Source: Eupeodes corollae (taxonomy: Eukaryota > Arthropoda > Insecta > Diptera > Syrphidae). Taken from it: 64,000 bases of DNA. The stretch's first letter is position 1, and each line of letters begins with the position of its first letter. Positions 54,829 to 64,000 of this stretch are shown here, piece by piece. Position numbers and translations under genes: made by a program. Below the pieces are notes generated by a model that had not been told where the DNA came from, did not search any database, and saw nothing but the letters and a program-made list of their open reading frames with translations. The stretch spans positions 38,219,136-38,283,135 of the forward strand of contig NC_079149.1 in assembly GCF_945859685.1 (NCBI RefSeq), read 5' to 3'.

Positions 54829-56844
54829 GCAAATACTAAAATAATTTAAAATGTATCTTGAAGATATTTGTACAATTCACAATCATCGTAAAGTTCATTC
54901 TTTAACGATATGTTGTATTTTAGCTTAGCCTTAAAACCCCTAGTTTTGGTTTTCTTTAGCATTTCAAGAATGACATGTTTTATAAAGCTGAAAACTTTAA
55001 AGGCGAGATTAAAATTCAAGACATCTAAATCCTTCAAAAAAAAATTGTTTATTGTTGGAAAAAATGTAATTTTGTCGAACAGTCTTATTGGGGATTACTT
55101 AAGTGACATACATTTTTCATATTTGTAGAGTTTATTTATTTTTGATAACTCGACATAATTGAAAACTTTTTTAATCTTATTTCGTATGTATTAAATTTAA
55201 TGTTGATTTAAAACCAAATAAAAATACATAACTTTGTAATATAGTTTCCAGTCATTATGTATCATTCCTGCAATAAATGCATTTATTTATTTTTTCTTAC
55301 CAATAACATATTAAAAAAATACTATCAATAACAAATTAATAGGAGCACTAGCAATGGAATACTATCGGCAATACAAAATTAGAACAAAGTAAAAGCTTTA
55401 TTAAGATTAACTTTGACTCTGATAATTACTTCATTCCACAAACAATTTTTCCCTAATTGATGCACAGGTATTAAGCTGATACAATAACATTCTTTATCAA
55501 GAATTTTAAACGAGATGATGATGATTTTAATCGTTTAAGTATTCTTATCCACTTTTCTTGGGAACGTTAAATACAAAATATTGGAACTGTTCAGTTAAAA
55601 AAAAAAATTACGTGTAAATATTCAAATGCTATAGTAATTTTGTTTAACACTGAAACGGAAACTTTTTGAAGTTTAGAAAATTTCAATGTTTTTTTGCATA
55701 GATTTTTAATAACTGCGAATTATTCGATTGCTTTTTTTTTTAAGATTTTTGACCGGCTTGTAATGCTTACATTTTTATGTTGAAAACAATAAGCTTGTAG
55801 TTAATACTAGTTAATAAAGGTAAACATTTTATTTTGATATAAGATTATAATTTGTTTTTTATTTTTAAATAAAATTAACAACAAATATTGTCATCATATT
55901 TTCCATTGCAATACTTGATAAAAGCTTTTGTTTTGAGACAAGTAGATTTAACAATAATTTTTTTAAAAATATAAATTTAAGTCTTAAAAAATAATTTCTC
56001 AATAATATCGAACTTGAGCAAAGAATTAAAATTTCCAATGGCGACTTTGAATGCAACTTTTGCATGTAAGCGTCCAAATCCTTACAAGAACACTTGTGAG
56101 TCTCAATTGTGAGTAGTCAATTAGAATTTTTCTTAAATTTTATATGCAGATTAATGCAGTTGTAGTAATTGTTTAAGGGCATGCCTTTGAAATGTTTTTC
56201 CTAATACTTAGATCGCTACAAAATAATTAATCAAAATAAAAGGTTCTTGTCATGAACTCTATTTTTAAACTCTCTTTTATTTCGTTTATGTGGAAAAACT
56301 TTTATTCATAAGCCAAAATTAAAGCTAAAGTTATTTTCATAGTACGTTTAAGCTGATTAAAAAGATTCCACATTTTATTAATAGTGAATAAATAAATATT
56401 GAAATTTAAGCTCTTTCCTATGGACACTATCCGTACATATTTTAAAGAATTTCATATTTAAAAAGAAAAATAACTCCTGTCACTTCAAAATAGGGTTTTG
56501 TATTTAAATGTAATCAACTGCATATCTGGGGTACTTCAGGCAACACATCTTAAACATCTTCTATTTTTTGTTTCAAATTCACATTTGTACAATTTTTTAA
56601 AGGTTTTTCCCAACTTGTATCATTTAAAAATGTTGTAAAGCATCAATGGTTACAATAAGATCGCGATAAAATAACTAGGACAAAAAAGTCATTCAGCTAA
56701 TCATTTATGCAGGTATCGAAAACCAATTAAAAATCAAAATATTTACGCATTTATTTCAGTAAGTATACATTGTTATACAGTAAAGAAAAAACGAAACCAA
56801 TGTAATTCGTTAATTAATTCGCACAATATAAAAAAAGAGGCTGA
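54829..56844. other. AT-rich DNA, nothing recognised
   Basis: The overlapping frames 54846-55037 (minus), 54910-55128 (plus) and 55865-56077 (minus) are AT-rich and unrecognised. No repeat shared with the rest of the window was noticed apart from general A/T runs. Confidence 0.35.
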
Positions 56845-58135
56845 GATGCGACCCACACTGATAACATCCCATCCGGTCTGTCGATTTGTCTTGATTAAAA
56901 GGTTTGTATATTTTCATTTTTTGTCAAAAAAAGTTTATAAATGTTTTTAATAATTTTAAAAGTTACCAACTAATTTTGTATAAGACAAAAGAATTTGACT
57001 TCAAAATCTATTTTGGTTAAGGAGATTTTTTTTCGAAAACCAATTTTTACCAATTTTAGTAACATTTCTTAAAAGTTTTATTTTTAATATAAACAAATAC
57101 AAATTGGATGAATGAAATTAATTTTAAGCTAATGTTTTATATTATTCAAGGCATATCAATTTTTAACAGTTTTGCGTATTATTTTTTGTAGATTTTAATT
57201 TTTTTATGAAAAAAACTGACCGTTAGATTTAAAAAATTACTGAATGTTGAAAGCAATTTTTTTTATAAAATAAACTTAATTTGAAGGCTGTATCTATAAA
57301 ATCTGTTCTTACCAACGTTTTTTTAATTTAGTTCTAGTTTTTATTTTTTGTAACAAAACTGTTCATATAATTTTTCTCAAAATCTTACAGAATGTTGAAA
57401 ACAATATTTTTTATTAGTTAAAACCAAAGCCCAAATCTTAAAGTTTTTAAAAGTTATTTGAGTCGAAAATCAATTTTTACTAACTTACATTATTTTTTTT
57501 TTTTTTGAAGTTTTTATTTTTTGTAAGAAAACTTTCAATTGGATTTTTCTCAAAATTTTAACGAATGTTGAAAACATATTTCTTATAAGGTAAACAAGTT
57601 GGAAGCCATAATATCAAATTTACTTTAAGTAATGTTTATTTTTGGGTTTTTATTTTTTATAAAAAAAAACTGTGAATTGTATTTTGCTCAAAACTTTACC
57701 TGATATAAAAATGTCATTTTTCGTTGCACAAAATTGTTTTGGGGATGAAACCATTTTTTATTCTATTATTATTTATTATTTTGACAATTATTTTTCAGTT
57801 TTTTTTAATTTATAAAAAAACTGTTAGTTCTATTTGATTCCAAATATATACTTGTTTGGAATCACATTACAATATATAATATAAAATTTAATTCAAGTCT
57901 CTAGCGTTATTGGTTCGTGAGATATTTAAGGTTAAATAACATTTTCACCCACTCAATTTTCTTGTGAGCCCTTTCTGCACTTTTCTGCCTTTTTATCTGT
58001 AAAACAAAATTTATTTGAAGTTGATATCTCTTCTGGTTTTTGAGTTTTGCACGACGAAAAAAACGTTGCACAGACATCTTTCCAAACATCTTTTATTTGG
58101 ACTCTAAGGACCTTAAACTCTCAATTTCAAAAACT
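56845..58135 (-). repeat. Repeat family A, copy in reverse orientation
   Basis: It starts with the inverted terminal block (GATGCGACCCACACTGATAA at 56847, GTCTGTCGATTTGTCTTG near 56877). The left arm matches 4983-5310 (AAATTGGATGAATGAAATTA near 57110, TATTATTTTTTGTAGATTTT near 57177). Units of about 150-180 bp follow, and it ends with the inverted head (CCCACTCAATTTTCTTGTGA near 57950; CATCTTTTATTTGGACTCTA near 58086). GATGAAACCATTTTTTATTC near 57743 matches, inverted, 2820-2840 in copy 1. The arrangement is the same as copy 1 at 2505, reversed. The frames 57907-58089 and 58040-58240 are incidental. Confidence 0.7.
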
Positions 58136-58699
58136 AAACCTACTACTGCATGGGAAGAACTTGTTGCAGGGAAAGATCAGCTTTTAAAAACTCCAAGAAA
58201 AAACCTTTTTGAACCATTAAAAAATCCAATATATATGTGATATATATGCATAATTGTTATATATTTTATATGTACATTTTTAAAAGTTGTATAAGAAATT
58301 GTCTGCAGATTAAAGACTTTTAGAAGTAAACATCTTACATAACTAAACTAAAATGATTTGATTTAAAAAAATATATTACAAAAATTATTTAAAATAAAAT
58401 GAAATGAAAATTTCAAATTGTATCCAAAGAGCCTGTAGAAAAGTGTTTTTTTCGCAAATTTACACTCAAATTTAATTTCTTAAAATAACCTTAATTTTTC
58501 AATTTGATTTGTTGAAAAGTGTTAGGTCGATTTTTTTTAAGTATGTATTCAAAATATTTTTAAATTTTTATTAAAAAATGTCTTCAGTTTTCAGTTGCTT
58601 ACAACACATAAATATACATTTTATAGTTGATGAATCGAATTTCGACAAAAAAAGTTCAATATTTTTTTTTTAAAATAAAATGTAATATAAGAGGTTACG

Positions 58700-58910
58700 T
58701 AGAAAAGAAATTATGAAATCCCTGAAAAAAATTAAAAACAAAAACTCTGTTCTATGGGGCTACATATTAAAAAAAATGTCTTCAGCGATTCCGCTTTAAT
58801 CCTTAACTTTAAATCATTTGACTCAATGGTTTAGGCTGTAGTCGAGTTTGAAATTTCTTATGAATGCAAAACTTGCCATATAATGTGGCTCCCATATGTA
58901 ACAAGTTAAA
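58700..58910. repeat. Repeat B, second copy
   Basis: TTTAGGCTGTAGTCGAGTTT, GAATGCAAAACTTGCCATAT and a following ATATGTAACAAGT correspond to 36224-36395 (TTTTAGGCTGTAGGGGCG, CGAATGCAAAACTTGCCATA). The second copy lacks the GGGGCGTGGACAGACAGAC segment. Confidence 0.5.
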
Positions 58911-60156
58911 ACATAGTTAAAATATTGTTTGGCAGTTTTAAATAAAATATTATTTAACTATTCAAATAAATTAATTCATATTTGAAGCAATATTTTTTAT
59001 CAAAACTACTAAAGTATAAACTTTAAGTTTCAAAAAACTAAAAGTATTTAATCCCTAAAAAATTGATCTAATTGTTTTGGCGTGACTTTGTGTGGTGTAA
59101 ATATCAAAACTAGAGTATTGTGGGACTCACTCGGGTTTTCTATAAATAACTGAATCAAATCTCCAAAAATAGTGTAACATAAGTTTTTCGTTAAAAAAAA
59201 TCACTAACATTTAAAAATTTTATTAAGATTTAATGATTTATGTATTTAGTTATATTTGTCACTTCTTTTTGTGTTTTACAAATTTCTTATTTATTTATTC
59301 AACTTAGTATAATCTACAAGACTTAAGCATTAACTTTTGTGATTAATTTATAAAAATAATTCCAATAAAAATTGTTTGTAATGGTTTTCTAAAGACTAAT
59401 TAATATTTAAATTTAATATGCTATTGAAACACTTAATATTTTTGTTTAATTATGTCACACAACTTTTTAATTTATTCTGTATTTTAAAATAATTTAAAAA
59501 TATTGTCAACTTTGAAATTTTTCTCAAGCAATAAAAAAATATATTTTTTTTAACCTCAAACTTATCTGTGTAAACATAACATATCCGAATTTTATCAAAA
59601 AGTGCTATCAACTAAACAGGGTGGTTAAAGCAAAACCAATATCTAGCCATTTATACCTGAACACAAATACACACAATTTTATTACCTTCAAGTCAGTAAA
59701 GTTCCCTTTTGAATTTTATAATTTATCCTTGACTGTAGCACTTAGCACTCGATTCAAAGGTAAAAACTACGAGACCTAAAAATTCCACTAAAATATAAAT
59801 CTTCAAATTCCCAGATCTTTAAATTTTACTTGTTTTGATTAAAAGACAAATATTTCCATACAAGTTCAAATAACAAAGCATTTTCCTTATTTAAAAATAT
59901 TGGATAACTCCACACCTTCCATTTTTGCCATACCCAGCTCAAAATCTTTCAAATAAGTGTAATAATTCTACCACCATACCATATACCACGCTGCTTTATA
60001 ATTTAATTGAATCATCCATCATATTTTCAATTAATCTCTTTCCATTTAATTATAATATTGCTCATATTTATTTTATACCCGCATATACAAAATATGAAAT
60101 ATGAAGATAAATAAATTATTAATCCACATCAATTAATTTTTTATAAATAAACGCAC
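58911..60156. other. AT-rich DNA; would be the start of intron 1 of the minus-strand gene
   Basis: No transposon or coding segment was recognised. If the exon at 60157-60235 is real, this is the 5' part of its first intron, starting with the donor GTGCGT at 60156-60151. Confidence 0.35.
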
Positions 60157-60235
60157 CTTTGATTCTGGTGAAGAAAATCAGCAGGCATAATCCAATCAGC
60201 CTCGTTCGTATCCGCAATCCTTGAATGTTGATCAT
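60157..60235 (-). CDS. Putative first coding exon with signal peptide (unidentified gene)
   Basis: On the minus strand an ATG at 60235 is preceded by TTTTCAAAA, a good match to the insect start context. It opens a 26-codon reading frame: a basic n-region (RIRTR at residues 8-12), a hydrophobic core LIGLCLLIFF at 13-22, then TRIK. This has the form of a signal peptide or signal anchor. At 60157 the sequence reads AAAG followed by GTGCGT, an acceptable splice donor that splits a codon after its first base (phase 1), as is common for leader exons of secreted and cell-surface proteins. Reading on past the donor meets a stop within about six codons. I do not recognise the protein, and no downstream exon was found in the window. 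Chance is possible, since the frame is short. Confidence 0.5.
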
Positions 60236-60530
60236 TTTTGAAAACTTTTTAATTTTTGTTTTTAAATTTTTTGCTTGGTGTTGCTAGAGGTTTTATTTTT
60301 ATTTTCTAGAGAATTCACACTCAACAAAATTCAAACCTGAAAAAACACACTTAAAAACGCAAAACACAGAAGTGTATTATAGCACTGAATTTTTATTTCT
60401 CTTCTTTTAGATTTTTCTTTATTAAATTTCACGTTGTTGCGTTTTTGATTAAATATTGTATCACTTTCGGGTTTAATTTTAATTTGTAATCTTTTTCATA
60501 ATTTCACTTTCCACAACAAAAAATATGTAT
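60236..60530 (-). other. Possible 5' untranslated leader of the minus-strand gene
   Basis: Minus-strand sequence upstream of the ATG is A-rich with phrases typical of fly leaders (GAAATTTAATAAAGAAAAATC, AGTGATACAATATTTAATC, AAAAATTCAGTGCTATAAT). A candidate splice acceptor, AGTGTGTTTTTTCAG, ends at about 60337, so the leader could be spliced there. No TATA box or clear initiator pair could be fixed, so the transcription start is unknown. Confidence 0.35.
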
Positions 60531-62590
60531 GTTGATAAGGATACAATTTAGCTCACCAATTTTAGTAAATAGGGAACAAAGTAACGTAGATATGACACGT
60601 TATCAAAATTTAAAAATCCCAAGAATTGAATATTCTTCAAACAATCTTAATCAACTTTTTTCCCTGAATTGTAAAAAATTTCAGAGGAAAAATAAATTTA
60701 CGAACATTAACCAATTCAAAGGATATGAACATGAACAGCAACAGCAAAAACAACAACAAGAACACGGAATACAGAATACAAAATACGGAACACGGAACAC
60801 GAAAAACTCAACCAAACCACTACTCTGTGGCTCTGGCTTTTTGACACGAGGGATTCAAAAATCTGGAAAAACCACGCGCTGCTGACAGGAAAAGTGTGTC
60901 ATCCACATTAATTCCACCCACCACTTGTCATTACATGCTGTTGTCGGGGTTAGCTTTGAGAAAGTATCCTGTTTTCCACATCACTACACTTTTAAATCAT
61001 TCCAAGGATGATTTTCTTCCTTCTAGACATCATGTGCGCTTTTTATCCCGGAATATAAAATTTAGTCGAGTGCTCAAGCAAAATAAACGATTTTTCTCTG
61101 AAATTATATAAATCACATGCCCCCGCTCGTTCGTTCGAATAAATGCTCCGTAGTTTTTAGGAAGGTTAAAGGTTGATAGGTTAGAGGACTCAACGTAATG
61201 ATATAGAGTGAAGTTAAATTCTTGGATTTAATTATTTTTTCTTATTCCAAATCACGGAATGAGAAAATTTTCTTAACCACACAAATCTGCCTTTTTAACT
61301 GATGGGAAGAGCACCGGCTATAGCTGATGCATGTATAACCACATAACCGATTAGAATGAGTTAATATTTCTTTTTAATTCAAGACCAAATGCGGCGTAAC
61401 CGACAGATTGACGTTCAGAGGCGTCGCGGTCGTTGACGACAACGGCGACAATGACGACGACGATGACGATGACAAAAATACGGAACGCGGGCAAAGTAAA
61501 TTAAAATCCCTTGCCACCGGAATTCGCATGGATGAAAGGTTGGAGAATATTCTTGATGATGAATCTGTATCGCGACAGAAAATATAAATCAAACGCGTGC
61601 TACACATCTGAGATACAGGATAAAACTACTCGTTCGAAGGGATCTGTTCGGTTTGTACCGAAATCGGGTGGAAATGACTGTGTGGGATGTTTTTTTTTTG
61701 GTCCTTTGATTTTCTTTTCCTATTTAATTTTATTGCTGTGAGATACTTTTCCGAGTTTCACTGAGTTGGAGTCTTCGGAATTTCCCCCATCAGCTGGTTG
61801 CGTACCTTTTGCTTGGGCTTTGGCGTTCACATCATCATGATTCCACCAAATAGAGAATAGGGATTTTCGGAAAATGCTAAGGATTCAAGAGTAAAAAGGA
61901 TATTTTTGCAACTGAGAGAGAATTAGGAATGTGTGCTTGAGCTCGCTCTTGTTAAAAACATATTCAGTGAGAGAGGGAAATTTTAACAGAATGTTAAATA
62001 TTAATAGAGGTAATTTGTAACAGGTTAATTTAATTTTGTCTTCATCCCTACAAGAACAAGAAAGAATGAAGAGAAGTTTCTTGTTTTTTTTGTTTGCTGT
62101 TGGATTGTTTATTAAGGTATATAATTGAGTCAGTTAGTGGCCTTGAAGTTGTGGGCTATTCATTTGATTCAATAATGAAATATAACACTCGCACGTTTGG
62201 GTAGAGATATTATACCTATCTGCATTTATATTGTCTTGATATACCTTATATATACATTCACACATATGTGTGTATATTTAAAGAAGTCTGATTTAATGAA
62301 TAACTTTTTATGAGTTAAACACACTTGGTAGGTGTCTTCTTCGTTGTTGAAGTGAGTCGTTGTAGGGTATATTTGACGATGTACAAGTAGCGACTCAAGT
62401 GAAATATAACTACTGAAAAGAATTTTCAGTTTTTTATGAATAAACTCGCTAAAGTATGGAATACAAATTTCAACCACTCTTATGTATGTGTGCATTTTGT
62501 GTAACTTTAACTATAACGCACGATGTTGATTGTAAATAAAACAAAACGTTCTTAGAGATTTTTTTGTTTGTTTTTATTAATAACAAAGTA
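60531..62590. other. Unique DNA upstream of the candidate exon, with simple repeats and GAGA motifs
   Basis: It holds CAA/CAG runs (60733-60765), CGGAATACAGAATAC-type near-repeats (60765-60800), a GACGACGATGACGAT run (61453-61470), and GAGAGAG and GAGAGAGGG at 61914-61920 and 61969-61977. The composition is more balanced than most of the window, as expected of promoter-proximal or conserved DNA. Frames 60529-60885, 60896-61111, 61374-61607 and 61511-61741 are unrecognised. Confidence 0.35.
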
Positions 62591-62905
62591 GGTAGTCTCA
62601 ACTGATTTTGCAAAAGCGTTTGATAGCAAAATTCTGTTATCCAAAGTTGAAAACTTTAGTTTTCATTCAAATTTATTAAATTGGTCTTGTTTGAATATCA
62701 CTAGAAGAACTCAGTAGAACTCAGTATGTTCGAATTAATAAGATGTAATCCTGCGAATGCTACTTCTGTGGTCCCTCAAGGAAGCTTTTTATTACCTCTC
62801 CTTTTTCTAATATTTTCCTTAAAACTTCAATCATTTCATTCATGTTCTTTGTGTATGATGATGATGACCTCAAACTTTTTCTAAGCATTAAATGAAATGC
62901 TGAGC
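62591..62905 (+). mobile_element. Jockey-like reverse transcriptase fragment (motifs A-C)
   Basis: Plus-strand reading gives STDFAKAFDS near 62598-62627 (motif A aspartate intact), SKVENFSFHSNLLNWS, a motif B relic SVVPQGSFLLPLLFLIF near 62765-62815 (normally SGVPQGSHLGPLLF), and motif C as VYDDDDLKLF near 62851-62880 (normally YADDLKLF). Indels separate the blocks. All three catalytic regions of a reverse transcriptase are recognisable, but the frame is broken. It belongs to a different Jockey-like family from 63270-63780. Confidence 0.7.
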
Positions 62906-63269
62906 ATAGTTGTGGTTCAATGTAGTTGATGTTACGAATTATATCATTTTTAAATCCCCAAAACTAGAAGCTTTTAACCCTTACACAAACTTAAAAATGT
63001 CTAGAATTCAATATTTCCACTTGTTATCTTTTTAAAGACTTTAAGGCTGCTTAAATTAACACGAGCACAAAACAAAGAAAAATTTGGCATCCCAAGAAAA
63101 TATACTTGACTACGTAGTTGATCATTAGCATAATTTGAAGCGCATAAACTGAAATAACGGCAAAAATGTAGTACAAAAATTGGCCGTTTGTAAAAATGTG
63201 CGTAATACTACATCATCGTCGGTTCCGACATTCGTTTTCAATAACATCCTTTTGTAAGATCGATTGATA

Positions 63270-63780
63270 AAACGAATTTGCCTGCAGCTCAGCTTTCTGT
63301 TAATTCGATGCTCCTAATGAGGGATATGACACCTTCTGTACTTGTAAACGTTTTATGGGATGAATCTTCTTTCGTACTCTTATACTTCCTAGAGTCCTTA
63401 AAGATCTTGACATTCACAAATCCACTGCCCCTGATAGTATTTCCGCAATTTTTCTGTAGAGGTGTTCTCCAACGCTAGAAAAGACACTGTCTAAGTTTTT
63501 CCAACTGTTTATCTCTACAGGTTTCCGACTGTATGGAAAATAATTGTTTAGCCTGTCCCTAAAAAAGTTGATTTTTTCCCCTTCTAACTATTGTGTAATT
63601 GTATTTACGCCCAATCCTCCCAAAGTCATTGAAAAGATGATCAATTTTTAACTTAAAAAATATCTTGAAGAACGGATCCTTCTTAATGACCGGCAATATG
63701 GCTTTTGTAGTAATAGGTTCACAGATCATATCATAGTCCATCCCATCGAACACTAGAACATAGCATAGTCCAAAAAATTT
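63270..63780 (+). mobile_element. Jockey-like reverse transcriptase fragment (N-terminal half)
   Basis: Plus-strand blocks are RVLKDLDIHKSTAPDSISAI near 63390-63450, LEKTLSKFFQLSISTGFRTV near 63475-63535, a PVPKK block near 63556, VIEKMINFQLKKYLEERILL near 63628-63690 and NDRQYGF near 63690-63712. These are the finger-region blocks before motif A. LLNDRQYGF links it to the element at 10125 (LMTDSLSF in its degraded form). The motif A region is not reached before the similarity ends near 63780. Confidence 0.7.
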
Positions 63781-63947
63781 CCATTAGCAGCCTAATTTAA
63801 GTCTTCTTTTTTTTTTTGAAAAAAAGCATAAGAATAGATATAAAATCCAAACTGATTGAAAAAAGTTAGTTTCCACATTCACCTTTTTACAAATTTAAGA
63901 AAATTGTGATTGTGATTTTCAAAATTCTTGTTTTTAATATATTGTTA

Positions 63948-64000
63948 CTAGCTGACCCGGCAGACTTTGTAGTGCCTCAATCGATAAATAAAAGACCTAA
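63948..64000 (+). repeat. Start of an interspersed repeat, cut by the window end
   Basis: TACTAGCTGACCCGGCAGAC followed by TTTGTAGTGCCTCAATCG resembles the boundary of a repeat common in insect genomes (ACTAGCTGACCCGGCAAAC). That is remembered, not searched. The rest lies beyond the window. Confidence 0.45.

Noticed and set aside
61374..61607. Serine-rich minus-strand frame
   Set aside because: The serine run is a translation of the GAC/GAT simple repeat at 61430-61475.

Overview
The window looks like AT-rich nuclear DNA from a brachyceran (fly-like) dipteran with a large, transposon-loaded genome. The grounds are a DD41D mariner-type transposase, fly-type Jockey, RTE-like and LOA/I-like non-LTR retrotransposons, Helitron helicase remnants, a tRNA-derived SINE, scattered TATG, CA and CAG-type simple repeats, and no bacterial-style gene packing. 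I cannot name the species. No complete host gene is visible.

The one plausible host coding segment is a short first coding exon on the minus strand (60157-60235). It has a good insect start context, encodes a 26-residue signal-peptide-like leader and ends at a phase-1 splice donor, with an A-rich leader-like stretch upstream. If it is real, most of the window to its left (about 60 kb) would be its first intron or the flank of that gene, which would explain the lack of other exons.

Layout. 0.4-1.5 kb: RNase H end of a LINE. 1.7-2.05 kb: MITE candidate with about 30-bp inverted termini. 2.5-6.4 kb: AT-rich repeat family A, including a 1.2-kb foldback-like palindrome, then a SINE piece. 6.4-10.1 kb: mostly unique. 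10.1-12.9 kb: Jockey-like remnant (+), then an RTE-like LINE (-) with endonuclease and partial reverse transcriptase. 13.1-16 kb: unique. 16.6-17.4 kb: Jockey-like C terminus. 17.85-18.85 kb: a 1000-bp mariner with TA duplications and a 292-codon open frame lacking the second DNA-binding region. 19-23.3 kb: two inverted mariner remnants, a MITE candidate and a reverse transcriptase fragment. 23.3-25.2 kb: a composite of LINE pieces ending in outward-facing LINE 3' tails. 27.7-29.5 kb: further LINE remnants. 32.9-37.1 kb: repeat A-like sequence around another LINE remnant, then a SINE tail. 41.3-44.5 kb: a repeat interrupted by a TTAA-flanked 0.9-kb insertion, then a Helitron helicase fragment. 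48.9-51 kb: a SINE, an RTE-like LINE copy and a mariner fragment. 53.3-54.8 kb: a SINE split by a 5'-truncated poly(A) LINE. 56.8-58.9 kb: a repeat A copy and repeat B. 60-62 kb: the candidate exon and its upstream DNA. 62.6-64 kb: Jockey-like remnants.

The most interesting relationship is that the SINE and the RTE-like LINE share a near-identical 3' end (CGGACTGT-GCGCCACC), the expected signature of a SINE mobilised by that LINE. All protein recognitions come from reading translations by eye; no database search was run.
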